Shown: positions 18,815 through 28,170, counted from the stretch's first letter. The stretch is 64,000 nt of DNA from Acidobacteriota bacterium (GCA_016195265.1 JACPZW010000032.1:1-64000), one strand, 5' to 3'. The notes: generated by a model from the sequence alone, not told the origin. A program made the numbers and translations.

Positions 18815-20203
18815 ATGCCCGAGACACTTTTTCACAAAGTCTGGAACGCGCACACGGTACGCACGCTGCCGAGCGGCCAGACGCAGCTGTTCGTCGGCCT
18901 GCACCTGGTCCACGAAGTGACGAGCCCGCAGGCGTTCGACATGCTGCGGCAGCACGGCTGGGGCGTGCCGTTCCCCGAGCGGACGTTCGCGACCGTCGAT
19001 CACATCGTGCCGACGAGCTCGCAGAAGCGGCCCTTCCTCGACGTGATGGCCGAAGAGATGACGATCGTGCTGGAGCGCGGCTGCCGGGAGTTCGGCATCC
19101 AGTTGTGGACGCCCGACGACAGCCGCCAGGGCATCGTCCACGTCATCGCGCCGGAACTGGGACTCACGCAGCCGGGCATGACGATCGCGTGCGGCGACAG
19201 CCACACGTCCACGCACGGCGCGCTCGGCGCGCTCGCGTTCGGCATCGGCACCTCGCAGGTGCGCGACGTGCTCGCGTCGCAATGCCTCGCGCTCGATCCG
19301 CTGAAGGTGCGGCGCATCGACGTCAACGGGATGCTCAATCCCGGCGTCTACGCCAAGGACGTCATCCTGACCATCATTCGCAAGCTCGGCGTCCAGGGCG
19401 GCGTCGGCTACGCGTACGAGTACGGCGGCAGCACGATCGACCGGATGACGGTTGACGAGCGGATGACGGTCTGCAACATGTCGATCGAAGGCGGCGCGCG
19501 GATCGGCTACGTCAACCCGGACGAGACGACGATCGATTTCCTGCGCGGTCGTCCGTTCGCCCCACAGGGCGACGCGTTCGATCGCGCGGCGGCGTGGTGG
19601 CGGCAGCTTGCGTCCGACCGCAACGCCGTCTACGACGATCGCGTGACGCTCGACGCCGGATCGATCGAGCCGACGGTGACGTGGGGCATCAACCCCGGCC
19701 AGTCGGTCAGCGTGAGCGAGCGCATCGCCGGCGATCCGAAAGACGAGGCGTTCGCGTTCATGGGCTTCACGCCCGGCGCACGCGTGGCTGGCACGAAGAT
19801 CGACGTCGCCTTCATCGGATCGTGCACCAACGGCCGGCTGTCGGACCTCGAAGAAGCGGCGAGGCTCGTGCGCGGGCATCGCGTGGCGCCGCACGTGAAG
19901 GCGCTCGTCGTGCCTGGATCGCAGGCCGTACGGAAGGCCGCCGAAGCGCGAGGCCTGCACGAGATCTTCACGCAGGCCGGATTCGAATGGCGCGGCGCGG
20001 GCTGCTCGATGTGTCTTGCGATGAATCCCGACAAGCTCGAAGGCCGTCAGATGTGCGCGTCCTCCTCAAACCGGAACTTCAAGGGCCGGCAAGGCAGCCC
20101 GACGGGACGCACGCTGCTCATGAGTCCGGCGATGGTCGCCGCGGCCGCGATCGCCGGCGAAGTCGTCGACGTCCGCACGATGATCGAGACGGTGCCCGCA
20201 TGA
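18815..20203 (+). CDS. leuC: 3-isopropylmalate dehydratase large subunit
   Basis: This 462-residue aconitase-family subunit binds a [4Fe-4S] cluster and, with LeuD, isomerises 2- to 3-isopropylmalate in leucine synthesis. Cluster ligands appear in [16 protein letters not shown] and [23 protein letters not shown] and [13 protein letters not shown] are also typical. ATG 18815 follows GCGGAAGG. The stop overlaps the leuD start by 4 bp. Confidence 0.96.
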   Translation: MPETLFHKVWNAHTVRTLPSGQTQLFVGLHLVHEVTSPQAFDMLRQHGWGVPFPERTFATVDHIVPTSSQKRPFLDVMAEEMTIVLERGCREFGIQLWTPDDSRQGIVHVIAPELGLTQPGMTIACGDSHTSTHGALGALAFGIGTSQVRDVLASQCLALDPLKVRRIDVNGMLNPGVYAKDVILTIIRKLGVQGGVGYAYEYGGSTIDRMTVDERMTVCNMSIEGGARIGYVNPDETTIDFLRGRPFAPQGDAFDRAAAWWRQLASDRNAVYDDRVTLDAGSIEPTVTWGINPGQSVSVSERIAGDPKDEAFAFMGFTPGARVAGTKIDVAFIGSCTNGRLSDLEEAARLVRGHRVAPHVKALVVPGSQAVRKAAEARGLHEIFTQAGFEWRGAGCSMCLAMNPDKLEGRQMCASSSNRNFKGRQGSPTGRTLLMSPAMVAAAAIAGEVVDVRTMIETVPA

Positions 20204-20802
20204 CCAGCCATCAGCCATCAGCCATCAGCCATCTGGAGGGTCGTGGACTCCCTCTTCGCGGCCACGACATCGACACCGACCGCATCATGCCGGCGCGCTT
20301 CCTGAAAGCCGTTTCCTTCGAGGGGCTCGAGCGGCACGTCTTCGAAGACGACCGCGCCGCCGATCCCGCGCACCCGTTCAACAACGCCAGGTACGCGGGC
20401 GCGTCCATCCTCGTCGTCAACGCCAACTTCGGATGCGGGTCCTCGCGCGAGCACGCGCCGCAGGGGCTGGCCCGCTTCGGGATTCGCGCCATCGTCGGCG
20501 AGTCGTACTCGGAGATCTTTCAGGGCAACGCGACGATGATGGGCCTGCCGTGCTTCACGGCCGATCCGGCCTCGATCGCGCGGCTGCAGGCCGCGATCGA
20601 ATCCGATTCGGGCCTGACGATCACGGCCGACGTGGCGTCGGGCGCGATCGCGGCGGGTGCCCTGCGGATCGCCGGCGCCCTCCCGCCGGCCTCGCGCGAC
20701 GCGTTCCTCTCGGGCCAGTGGAATCCGACCGTCATGCTGCTGGATCAGTTCGATCAGGTCCGCGCCGTCGCGGCCCGGCTCCCCTACGTCAAGGGCTTCT
20801 GA
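20200..20802 (+). CDS. leuD: 3-isopropylmalate dehydratase small subunit
   Basis: A 200-residue swivel-domain subunit that pairs with Leu[15 protein letters not shown] and [12 protein letters not shown] are the substrate-loop signatures. Its first residues ([10 protein letters not shown]) come from a 7-bp tandem array, so the natural N-terminus seems to have been extended or replaced; the conserved part begins near residue 12. The 3' end overlaps the convergent LysR gene by 19 bp. Confidence 0.94.
   Translation: MTSHQPSAISHLEGRGLPLRGHDIDTDRIMPARFLKAVSFEGLERHVFEDDRAADPAHPFNNARYAGASILVVNANFGCGSSREHAPQGLARFGIRAIVGESYSEIFQGNATMMGLPCFTADPASIARLQAAIESDSGLTITADVASGAIAAGALRIAGALPPASRDAFLSGQWNPTVMLLDQFDQVRAVAARLPYVKGF
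20206..20233 (+). repeat. 7-bp tandem array (AGCCATC) inside the leuD 5' end
   Basis: Four perfect AGCCATC units start 3 bp after the leuD ATG and are translated as part of it. In another register the unit is TCAGCCA, one base from the TCAGCCC family (complement of GGGCTGA) at 23805. Confidence 0.85.
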
Positions 20803-21674
20803 ATCTTCTCCTGCGCGATTGACAGGAAGGCGTCGGCCGCGTGCGAGCGGTGTGCCTTCCGGCACACCAGCGTCACCTGACGTTTCCGCGACAGGACCGC
20901 CACCGGCACCGCCACCAGCCGGCCGCTCGCGATCTCGGTGATCGCGCAGCGCCGCGGCAACAGCGCGACGCCGAGCTTCAATTCGACCGCGCGCTTGATC
21001 CCGTCCAGACTCGGCAGCGAGATCACCATGTTGAGCGGGATGTGGTACTCCTCGAACAGGCGCAGCACCCGTTCCCGCGCGGGCGACGGATCGTTATGCG
21101 CCACGACGGCCTCGTGCGCGATGTCCTGCATCGCGACCTGCCGCCGCTTCGCCAGCGGGTGCGACGGCGGCACGAGCAGGACGAGCTCGTCGCTGCCGAC
21201 CGGCACTTCGAGCAGACCCTCTTCCGCCGGATGAAACGTGAGCGCGCCGAAGTCGAGGCTGCCCTGCTGGACCTCGACGGCGATCTGCCGCGCGGGCACG
21301 CGACGCACGTCGATCGAAATGTCGGGATATCGCTGGCGGAACCGCACGAGCACCGGCAGCAGCGTGTGCACGGCCGCCTCGTTGGCGCCGATCAGCACGC
21401 GGCCGCGGCGCAGATCCCGCAGGTCGCGGACGGCCGACTCGGTCTCCTCCGCCAGCCGCACCAGCCGCTGCCCGTAGTTGTGCAGCATGCGGCCCGCCTC
21501 GGTCAGCGTGCCGCTCTTGGAGGACCGATCGAACAGCTGTTCGCCCAGTTCCACTTCCAGCCGGCGTACCGCCTGGCTGACGGCGGGCTGCGTGCGATGG
21601 ACTTTGGCCGCGGCGCGCGAAAAGCTGCGCTCGTGCGCGACGGCCAGGAAGATCTTCAGCGCGCTCAAATCCAT
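20784..21674 (-). CDS. LysR-family transcriptional regulator
   Basis: A 296-residue protein with the LysR winged helix at residues 1-60 (LKIFLAVAHERSFSRAAAK, QPAVSQAVRRLEVELGEQLF) and a two-lobe effector domain from about 90. Divergent transcription from leuA and convergence onto leuD suggest it controls the leu genes, probably with an alpha-keto acid or leucine precursor as ligand. Its last 19 bp overlap leuD. Confidence 0.9.
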   Translation of the reverse strand: MDLSALKIFLAVAHERSFSRAAAKVHRTQPAVSQAVRRLEVELGEQLFDRSSKSGTLTEAGRMLHNYGQRLVRLAEETESAVRDLRDLRRGRVLIGANEAAVHTLLPVLVRFRQRYPDISIDVRRVPARQIAVEVQQGSLDFGALTFHPAEEGLLEVPVGSDELVLLVPPSHPLAKRRQVAMQDIAHEAVVAHNDPSPARERVLRLFEEYHIPLNMVISLPSLDGIKRAVELKLGVALLPRRCAITEIASGRLVAVPVAVLSRKRQVTLVCRKAHRSHAADAFLSIAQEKIQKPLT

Positions 21675-21716
21675 AATCGGGTGCGGCTGCGCACGCCACG
21701 GAGTGTATAACAGGCG

Positions 21717-21735
21717 ATTATTCTTCGTTAATAAT
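21717..21735. promoter_or_regulatory. Candidate LysR operator between lysR-type gene and leuA
   Basis: The interval contains ATTATT-N7-AATAAT, a dyad of the T-N11-A kind bound by LysR regulators, in the short A/T-rich divergent promoter region. It lies 42 bp before the regulator start and 43 bp before the leuA start. Confidence 0.5.
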
Positions 21736-21778
21736 TATCACTTTGACTTCTACCCGCGCCACCGGTTACAACACCCCC

Positions 21779-23008
21779 ATGAGTACTCCTGCGCGCATCG
21801 TCGTCTTCGACACCACGCTGCGGGACGGCGAGCAGGCGCCCGGCTTCTCGATGGACGTGCCGACCAAGCTGGCCGTGGCCCGGGCGCTGGATGCGCTGGG
21901 CGTGGACATTCTCGAAGCGGGATTTCCGATTGCGTCGCCCGCCGACGCGGAAGCGGTGCGGCAGGTCGCGGCCGAGATCAGACGGCCGGTGATCGCGGCG
22001 CTGGCCCGGACGCGGCGGCAGGACATCGAAGAGGCCGCGCGGTCGCTCGAGCCCGCCGCCCGGTCGCGGATTCACACGTTCCTGGCGACCTCCGATCTCC
22101 ATCTGCAGGCGAAGCTGCGGATCACGCGCGACGAGTGCCTCGCCTCGGCCGTGGATGCCGTGACGCTCGCGCGCCAGTTCACAGACGACGTGGAGTTTTC
22201 GGCGGAGGACGCGACGCGCAGCGATCGCGACTTCTTGTGCCGCGTGATCGAAGCCGTCATTCGCGCCGGGTGCACGACGGTGAACCTGCCCGACACGGTC
22301 GGGTACGCCACGCCGGACGAGCATCGCGAGTTCTTCGTCGAGACCATCGCGCGCGTGCCGAACGCGGACAGAGCCGTCTTCAGCGCGCACTGCCACAACG
22401 ACCTCGGGCTCGCCGTGGCCAACAGCCTGGCGGCCATTCAAGGCGGCGTTCGGCAGGTCGAGTGCTCGATCAACGGCATCGGCGAGCGCGCGGGCAACGC
22501 GTCGCTCGAAGAATTGGTCATGGCGCTCCGCGTGCGGCCGGACCGCCTGCCCTACGACACGGGCATCAACTCGCCCGCGCTGTTCGCCGCGAGCCAGCTG
22601 CTGGCGGAAGTGACCAGCGAGCCGGTGCAGGCCAACAAGGCGATCGTCGGCCGCAACGCGTTCGCGCACGAAGCCGGCATCCACCAGGACGGCATGCTCA
22701 AGGACGTCCGCACCTACGAGATCATGCGGCCGGAAAGCGTCGGACAGTCCGTCTCGTCGCGGCTGGTCCTCGGCCGCCACTCGGGCCGTCACGCGGTCCA
22801 GTCGCGGTGCGAAGCCCTCGGCTTCACGCTCTCGCCCGACGAAGTCGGTCAGGTGTACCACGCGGTCATCTCGCTCGGCGAGCACCGCAAGGCGATCGCC
22901 GACAACGACCTGCGCCGCATCGTCGAGCGCGTGCGCACACCCGCGGCGGCCAACGGCGGCACGACGGCGCCGTCGCCGGAGGCCGTCGGCTACGGCCACG
23001 GGGTCTAG
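21779..23008 (+). CDS. leuA: 2-isopropylmalate synthase, short form without regulatory domain
   Basis: A 409-residue enzyme that condenses acetyl-CoA and 2-oxoisovalerate, the first step of leucine synthesis. [25 protein letters not shown] and [14 protein letters not shown] mark the catalytic TIM barrel, and [14 protein letters not shown] the second subdomain. It ends about 100 residues before a full-length LeuA, so the leucine-binding regulatory domain is missing and feedback inhibition is probably absent. ATG 21779 is preferred to an upstream ATG at 21743. Confidence 0.9.
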   Translation: MSTPARIVVFDTTLRDGEQAPGFSMDVPTKLAVARALDALGVDILEAGFPIASPADAEAVRQVAAEIRRPVIAALARTRRQDIEEAARSLEPAARSRIHTFLATSDLHLQAKLRITRDECLASAVDAVTLARQFTDDVEFSAEDATRSDRDFLCRVIEAVIRAGCTTVNLPDTVGYATPDEHREFFVETIARVPNADRAVFSAHCHNDLGLAVANSLAAIQGGVRQVECSINGIGERAGNASLEELVMALRVRPDRLPYDTGINSPALFAASQLLAEVTSEPVQANKAIVGRNAFAHEAGIHQDGMLKDVRTYEIMRPESVGQSVSSRLVLGRHSGRHAVQSRCEALGFTLSPDEVGQVYHAVISLGEHRKAIADNDLRRIVERVRTPAAANGGTTAPSPEAVGYGHGV

Positions 23009-23022
23009 CGGCTGCGCCGCGT

Positions 23023-23127
23023 GAGAGTTCAGATTTCAGAGGTCAGATTTCAGATTGGGAGACCGCTCCTTCAACTCTCCAAATCACTCAATCAATCTGA
23101 ATTCTGAAATCTGAAATCTGAACTCTC
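23023..23127. repeat. Two-armed 7-bp array (TTTCAGA / TCTGAAA), leuA-rhomboid gap
   Basis: The left arm has units GTTCAGA, TTTCAGA, GGTCAGA and TTTCAGA (23027-23054). The right arm has TCTGAAT, TCTGAAA, TCTGAAA and TCTGAAC (23096-23123). The outer 18 bp (23023-23040 and 23110-23127) are exact reverse complements, so a long hairpin is possible. Confidence 0.85.
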
Positions 23128-23140
23128 ATAGAATTCCCTC

Positions 23141-23800
23141 ATGATCCCCCTTCGGGACGTCATCCCGTCCCGGACCACGCCTTACATCACGATCACGATC
23201 ATCGCGATCAACGCGCTGGCGTGGTTCTTCGAAGTCGCCCTGCCGCGCGAAGCGCTTCCTGAATTCCTGCAGGTGTACGGCATGGTGCCGGCGAACTTCC
23301 ATGCCTCGACGCTCGTGACGTCGATGTTCCTGCACGGCAGCTGGTCGCACGTCATCGGCAACATGTGGTACCTGTGGATCTTCGGCGACAACGTCGAAGA
23401 CCGCGTCGGGCACGGGCGCTTCATCGTTTTCTATCTGCTGTGCGGCATCGCGGCCGCGCTCGGCCAGGTGATCGTGGATCCGCAGTCCACGCTCCCGACG
23501 ATCGGCGCCAGCGGCGCGATCGCGGGCGTCATGGGCGCCTACTTCGTCCTCTACCCGCAGTCGCGCGTGCTGACGCTCGTCATCTGGATCTTCATTCAGG
23601 TCGTCGAGATTCCCGCGATCGTGCTGCTCGGCTTCTGGTTCCTGATGCAGCTCGTGAGCGCCGGCGAGATCGCGGCGACGGCGGGCACACACGGCAGCGG
23701 CGGTGTCGCCTTCGCCGCCCACGTCGCGGGGTTCATCGTCGGAGTGGGCGGCGTGTTCCTGTTCCGCAAACGCGAGCCGGTCCAGCAGTGGTGGACGTGA
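23141..23800 (+). CDS. Rhomboid-family intramembrane serine protease
   Basis: A 219-residue protein with about six membrane helices. The catalytic Ser is in GASGAIAGVMGAY and the catalytic His in FAAHVAGFIVG; FLHGSWSHVIGNMWYL is the conserved second-helix motif. It cleaves membrane protein segments within the bilayer. The gene stands between two short repeat arrays, with no clear operon partner. Confidence 0.93.
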   Translation: MIPLRDVIPSRTTPYITITIIAINALAWFFEVALPREALPEFLQVYGMVPANFHASTLVTSMFLHGSWSHVIGNMWYLWIFGDNVEDRVGHGRFIVFYLLCGIAAALGQVIVDPQSTLPTIGASGAIAGVMGAYFVLYPQSRVLTLVIWIFIQVVEIPAIVLLGFWFLMQLVSAGEIAATAGTHGSGGVAFAAHVAGFIVGVGGVFLFRKREPVQQWWT

Positions 23801-23804
23801 GGAA

Positions 23805-23846
23805 GGGCTGAGGGCTGAGGGCAGAGGGCTGAGGGCTGAGGGCTGA
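23805..23846 (+). repeat. 7-bp tandem array (GGGCTGA), downstream of rhomboid gene
   Basis: Six consecutive units: GGGCTGA twice, GGGCAGA once, GGGCTGA three times. It begins 4 bp after the rhomboid stop and ends 6 bp before the next start codon. It is single-armed. Its complement TCAGCCC is nearly the leuD array unit. Confidence 0.9.
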
Positions 23847-23852
23847 GGCGAT

Positions 23853-24053
23853 ATGGGCTTCTGCGAGCATTGTGAGGGGCAGCGATTCGATCGGGCGCAG
23901 GTGCTTCGGGTCCTGCGCGCCACGCGAAGGACCGTTCGAAAGCACAGTCGCGCCGATGAAGCGCTGCGTGTGGCGATCGAGACCGTGCGCGCGCTGGAGA
24001 TTCCTCACCTGGAACCCGTCCAAGAGACACACGACGAACCGATCGTTCACTGA
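23853..24053 (+). CDS. Small hypothetical protein
   Basis: A 66-residue frame starting MGFCEHCEGQRFD, with a CxxC that may bind metal, then a basic helix (VLRVLRATRRTVRKHSR) and an acidic tail. Codon use is compatible with coding, but no family is recognised. It could be a spurious frame. Confidence 0.42.
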   Translation: MGFCEHCEGQRFDRAQVLRVLRATRRTVRKHSRADEALRVAIETVRALEIPHLEPVQETHDEPIVH

Positions 24054-24113
24054 CGCGCGTCGAGATCGTGACAGTGGAACGTTCCGGCCGACCAGGGCGC
24101 GGCGGGCACTCTG

Positions 24114-25781
24114 TCAGTCGGGCATCAGGGCAAACGTCCACACCGAGCCGCCCGTCGGCACTGTGCTCCCCGCAAAGCGCCGGGCGAGGCCGCCAAGTCC
24201 CGACGCAATGGTCACGTACTGCCTGCCGTTGTTGGTGTAGGTGATGGCCGTCGCGTTGACGCTCGATCCGGTCTTGAATTGCCACAGCGTCTGGCCGGTC
24301 TCCTCGTCGAGGGCGATGACCTCGCCGGTCAGCTTGCCCGTGAACACCAGGCCGCCGCCGGTCACCAGCATCCCTGCGGAACTGGGCATGTCGGCCAGCG
24401 GGACCTCCCACTTCTTCTCTCCGGTCAGCGGATCGATCGCCAAGAAGTGGCCGACGACATCGCCTGGCTTGAACACCGGAACCCTGCCAAGGACACCGGT
24501 GGAGTTCGTGCCGAGCACTTGTGGCTTCGGTGGTCCGAGCTTCTGGATTCGCGGCATGTACCAGGAACTGGCGTAGACCAGTCCGGTGTTCGGATTAAAC
24601 GCAATAGGCACGGCATTGGTGCCGCGCTGCGGCCAGATCTCGATCTCTTCGCCAGCGAGAAAGCGCTTGTACAGGTCGGTCAGCACCGGGCGTCCCGTCG
24701 CACGATCCACGTGCGTCGCCCAGGTCACCTTGGTGAATGGGTTCGCCGCAATCAGCGTGCAATTGGTGCGATCCAGCACGTAGAGGAACCCGTTCTTGTT
24801 CGCCTGGATCATGACCTTCCGCATCCGGCCGCCGATAGATATGTCGGCGAGGACGTGCTCGTCAGTGCCGTCCACGTCGTACACGTCATTGGGCGTGTAT
24901 TGAAAATGACAGACGAGCTCGCCCGTCTTCGGCCGGATCGCGATCACGCTCGACGTGTACAAGCTATCCAGGGCTCCGCGAGGTCGCGGATCGTAGGGCT
25001 CCGCATTGCCCGTGCCCCAGTAGACCAAGTCGAGTTGCGGGTCATACGAACCCGAGCGCCAGGTCGTGCCGCCGCCCTGCTTCCAGGCGTCGCTGTCTCG
25101 CGGCCAGGTCTCGTATCCCGGCTCGCCTGGCGCCGGGATGGTGTAGCGACGCCACAGTTTCTTCCCGGTCTCAGGATCCCAGCCATCGAGAAAACCACGG
25201 GTGGTGAACTCGCCACCGGCCATCCCGGAAATCACGACGCCATCGGCCACGATCGGTGCGCCGGTGGCGGTGTAGCCCTCGTTCCAGTCGGCAAATTTCT
25301 GGTCCCACAGCACCGTGCCGCTCTTCATGTCGAGGGCGAGCAGATGGTTGTCGATCGTGATGCGAAACAGTCTGCCGTTGTAGATCGTGGCGGCGCCTCT
25401 GTTGATCGCGCCAAAGAGCGCAACGCGCGACGCCGCGGGGTCGGTGTTCACCGCCGTGCGCCAGATCTGCCGGCCCGTCTCCACGTCAATGGCGAAGGTC
25501 CACTTGCCATTGATGACGTACATGACGCCGTTGTAGATAGTCGGCGCCGCCAGCTCGCCGGCGTCATTCATCAGGCTCGTGCTCCAGATCGGCACGAGGC
25601 GCTTCACGTTCGACCGATTGATTTGTGCGAGCGGGCTGTAGTTTTTCCGGTCGTAGCCCATGCTCTGCGTGGTCACGTTCTCCGTCTTCTTGCCGTCGTT
25701 GACGAGATCGTCCGTCGTTTGGGCCGATCCCGGCACGGGCCAGACACCGAGTAACAAGGCCAGCAGAAACCTGTGCTTCAT
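24114..25781 (-). CDS. Exported PQQ-dependent alcohol dehydrogenase-type beta-propeller
   Basis: A 555-residue protein with a signal peptide (FLLALLLGVWPVPGSAQ). Propeller W-motifs recur (AIDVETGRQIWR, DWNEGYTATGAP, ALDEETGQTLWQFKTG). GEFTTRGFLDGWDPETGKK is characteristic of quinoprotein methanol/ethanol dehydrogenases. I do not see the vicinal Cys-Cys of many such enzymes nor a fused cytochrome c domain. It would oxidise an alcohol or sugar in the periplasm with PQQ. It is downstream of PPC and ThuA-like genes. Confidence 0.85.
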   Translation of the reverse strand: MKHRFLLALLLGVWPVPGSAQTTDDLVNDGKKTENVTTQSMGYDRKNYSPLAQINRSNVKRLVPIWSTSLMNDAGELAAPTIYNGVMYVINGKWTFAIDVETGRQIWRTAVNTDPAASRVALFGAINRGAATIYNGRLFRITIDNHLLALDMKSGTVLWDQKFADWNEGYTATGAPIVADGVVISGMAGGEFTTRGFLDGWDPETGKKLWRRYTIPAPGEPGYETWPRDSDAWKQGGGTTWRSGSYDPQLDLVYWGTGNAEPYDPRPRGALDSLYTSSVIAIRPKTGELVCHFQYTPNDVYDVDGTDEHVLADISIGGRMRKVMIQANKNGFLYVLDRTNCTLIAANPFTKVTWATHVDRATGRPVLTDLYKRFLAGEEIEIWPQRGTNAVPIAFNPNTGLVYASSWYMPRIQKLGPPKPQVLGTNSTGVLGRVPVFKPGDVVGHFLAIDPLTGEKKWEVPLADMPSSAGMLVTGGGLVFTGKLTGEVIALDEETGQTLWQFKTGSSVNATAITYTNNGRQYVTIASGLGGLARRFAGSTVPTGGSVWTFALMPD

Positions 25782-25884
25782 GATTGTCCTTGCGCGTCCG
25801 ACACCGTCAGCCCCATGTCATTTTGCCGAGCGGCACGCGCCGCCGCAGCCCGTCGGAGGGCCGAAGATCCGGGCGGGCGCGGGC

Positions 25885-26466
25885 TTACTTGGGTGACTCG
25901 GGCGCGCCTTCCTCCTCCGTGACAAACACCTCGGCGATGATGCTCACGTGCGCCTCAAACCAATGGCCCCCCCTGACGGAGCCATCCGACAGCGCCACGG
26001 TGCCGTGGCCATGGACGTTCGGCCGTCCCTGACTGTCCACGGAGATGCTGCCTATCAGCGAAACGATTTCCGCTTCCTGAGTGAGTTCGATCTTCTTCTG
26101 GCCCAGTCCTCGTTCCACGTCGGACCAGCCGAAGAGGCCTTTGTTGATAGCACCGACCGCAGTGAAATGGCCGTTCTTGATGTGGTACTTCTCGGCAAAG
26201 TCAGTCAGACCGGACATGATCTCGTCGCCCTTGGTCATGTTGACTCGGTACGTCCTGGCCCCTTTGCCGAGATCGGTCACCTTCATTCCGGGAGCCAGCC
26301 CCTTCCCGGGACGAGTGCCTCTCGGGACGTATCCCTCGGGTGTCGCTTGCTGGGGAGTCGCTTGTGGCGTCGCCTGTTGGGCGTTTACACCGCGTTCGGC
26401 GGTCACTGTGAGTCCGCCGATCATCAGCAGGGAAAGCACGCGGGCGACGTTCGCAATACGGGTCAT
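25885..26466 (-). CDS. Exported PPC (DUF296)-domain protein
   Basis: A 193-residue protein, ATG 26466, with an N-terminal signal peptide, a QATPQATPQQATP linker and a PPC/DUF296 domain. Its His-rich motifs (KNGHFTAVGAI, NVHGHGTVALSDG, GGHWFEAHV) fit the usual metal-binding trimer. Most PPC proteins are cytoplasmic or DNA-associated, so export is notable. It is encoded between the ThuA-like and PQQ dehydrogenase genes. Confidence 0.85.
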   Translation of the reverse strand: MTRIANVARVLSLLMIGGLTVTAERGVNAQQATPQATPQQATPEGYVPRGTRPGKGLAPGMKVTDLGKGARTYRVNMTKGDEIMSGLTDFAEKYHIKNGHFTAVGAINKGLFGWSDVERGLGQKKIELTQEAEIVSLIGSISVDSQGRPNVHGHGTVALSDGSVRGGHWFEAHVSIIAEVFVTEEEGAPESPK

Positions 26467-26491
26467 CGCACACCTCACTCGCACCTGGCGT

Positions 26492-27331
26492 TTACCTGGC
26501 CATCGCGGCTGGAATCGGCAACGTGACCTTTCCCGTGGCGGCCCACTCCGCTCCACGGGCAAAGGTCGTCGTGAACGCCGGCGTCTGCACTTGCTCGACG
26601 TCGTGCCCCAGTGCCGTAATGAAGACGCGGCCCTTGCCGTAGTCGACCGTCCACAGCATCGGCTCGTTCGCGCCGGTGCCGACCAGGGGCTGCGGCGCCC
26701 GCGAATCGGTGCGACTGGCCTGATAGAGCGCGTGATCGTCATAGGCCGTGGCCAGCACATGGTAGGAGTTGGCCGGCTGCCAGCGCAGGTTGGCGTAGAG
26801 CTCATCATGCGGCTGAGGGAACGAGAGCTTCAGCCCTTTCGTGATCGGATGCTCCTGATCCTTGATGTCCACGACGAAGTCGTGTGGAGCCGAATGATGG
26901 CCGTTGTTCGGCCTCCAGTTGCCCGCCGACAGCTTCTCGTACTCCGTCCAGCCATCGAACGCCGCCATCGAGAAGTGGTAGACCACCAGGCCCTTGCCGG
27001 AGCGCACGAAATCGAGCAACGCGGTGTCGGTGCGTTCTCCCCACCGCAGTTCGGGTCTGCCGCGTTCGAAATAATTCAACACCACCAGGTCGTACGGCGC
27101 CAGGGCCTCCGGGCCAGCTCCCCGGAATTCTTCCGTGACGCGAACCTCGAATTTTTGTGTGTCTTCCAGAATCCCGCGCAGCAGGGGCGTCGTGCCGCGC
27201 CAGTTGTGCCCGTTCTGGCCGGTCACGATCAGGACGGCAATCTTCGCTGGCGCAGGGCTGGGCTGTTGGGCAGACGACAGACTTGAGATGGCGCAGATCA
27301 TTGACGCGATAACCGTCAGTCCTCTTTTCAC
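26492..27331 (-). CDS. Exported ThuA-like protein
   Basis: About 279 residues, GTG 27331 preceded by GGAGGTGAG. A signal peptide (ASMICAISSLSSAQ) leads into a ThuA-like (class I glutamine amidotransferase fold) domain: KIAVLIVTGQNGHNW, DLVVLNYFERGR, GKGLVVYHF and GRVFITALGHD. ThuA proteins are linked to sugar metabolism, but no reaction can be assigned. It is probably first in an operon with the next two genes. Confidence 0.87.
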   Translation of the reverse strand: MKRGLTVIASMICAISSLSSAQQPSPAPAKIAVLIVTGQNGHNWRGTTPLLRGILEDTQKFEVRVTEEFRGAGPEALAPYDLVVLNYFERGRPELRWGERTDTALLDFVRSGKGLVVYHFSMAAFDGWTEYEKLSAGNWRPNNGHHSAPHDFVVDIKDQEHPITKGLKLSFPQPHDELYANLRWQPANSYHVLATAYDDHALYQASRTDSRAPQPLVGTGANEPMLWTVDYGKGRVFITALGHDVEQVQTPAFTTTFARGAEWAATGKVTLPIPAAMAR

Positions 27332-27450
27332 CGGCTCACCTCCGTTGACAGGCTCACGGCGCGCAGTATGACGCACCGGGGCGCATTTGTCAGGCGATGT
27401 TAGAAGAACTACTGCGAGAGACCCGGCAGGCCGGCTGAGGACGACGTCGC

Positions 27451-27855
27451 CTATGGGCTGACGATCTTCAACTTTGGAAAATACGTCCGGTAGCGCCGCG
27501 GGTCGCGCGTGAGCAACGTCATGCCGGCGACCGCCGCGTGCGCGCCGATGAAGAAGTCCGGCAGCGACGAGCGTTTCGTGCCACCGCGGCGCCTGTACGC
27601 GGTGAAGCATTTGCCCGCAAGAAACGCCGCTTCCCAGGGCAGGAGCACGCGAAGGAAAAACCCAGCCGGGAGTACTTCATCGAGGTCTTCCATTCGCTCG
27701 TAGCGTACTGAAACCTCCGCGTAGATCACCGGATTGATCACGAGGGTCCCGCCGTCCGCCGCTTGTTTAATCATCGAGGACGACCAGTCGAACCACTCGT
27801 CGTCTTCGGTCAGGAAGTCGAACAGCACGTTGCTGTCGACGAGCGTCGTTGCCAC
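27451..27855 (-). CDS. vapC: VapC-type PIN-domain toxin
   Basis: A 134-residue PIN-domain ribonuclease. The acidic residues of the active site appear in LVDSNVLFDF, VIYAEVSV, LPDFFIGAHA and LLTRDPRRYRTYFP. It immediately follows the AbrB-type antitoxin gene with no gap. It should cleave RNA when not bound by the antitoxin; the target is unknown. Confidence 0.9.
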   Translation of the reverse strand: MATTLVDSNVLFDFLTEDDEWFDWSSSMIKQAADGGTLVINPVIYAEVSVRYERMEDLDEVLPAGFFLRVLLPWEAAFLAGKCFTAYRRRGGTKRSSLPDFFIGAHAAVAGMTLLTRDPRRYRTYFPKLKIVSP

Positions 27856-28092
27856 CTAATCCTCGCCGCGCGTCATCGCCATCAGTTCGTCCGTCGTCAT
27901 ACCAGGCATCGGTTTCGGACCCCGGCGCATGATCTCCAGCAGCCGCTCGCCTCGGCTCTTGCTCCCCTTCTTCTTCCGAATCCGGACGCTGTCGCCGACG
28001 ACGTCGAACACGACTTCGCTGTGCGGCAGCAGGCCAAGTTGGTGGCGGATGTCGAGCGGGATGGTCACTTGCCCCTTGGTGGTAATCCGCAT
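27856..28092 (-). CDS. vapB: AbrB/MazE-type antitoxin
   Basis: A 78-residue protein whose first 45 residues form a swapped-hairpin AbrB domain (MRITTKGQVTIPLDIRHQLG). A basic linker and a C-terminal tail (MPGMTTDELMAMTRGED) that would wrap the toxin follow. It pairs with the PIN toxin directly downstream and probably represses the operon. Confidence 0.9.
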   Translation of the reverse strand: MRITTKGQVTIPLDIRHQLGLLPHSEVVFDVVGDSVRIRKKKGSKSRGERLLEIMRRGPKPMPGMTTDELMAMTRGED

Positions 28093-28117
28093 GGTAATAC
28101 TCCTACTGGTAATACTC
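28092..28117 (-). promoter_or_regulatory. Direct repeat overlapping the antitoxin start, candidate operator
   Basis: TGGTAATACTC occurs twice, at 28092-28102 and 28107-28117, 15 bp apart. On the coding strand it reads GAGTATTACCA and includes the AGGAG ribosome site just before the ATG. Such repeats are common autoregulation sites for VapB-type repressors. Confidence 0.45.
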
Positions 28118-28170
28118 GCACCACGGCCGGTGTCTGGTCAAGGCGGCCAATGGCGCCGAGCGCGGCCTGG

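Noticed and set aside
23805-23846. CRISPR array
   Set aside because: Units are 7 bp with no unique spacers and no cas genes are present; the same holds for the other arrays.
26467-26808. N-terminal extension of the PPC protein to 26808
   Set aside because: It overlaps the ThuA-like gene and precedes a clear signal peptide starting at 26466.
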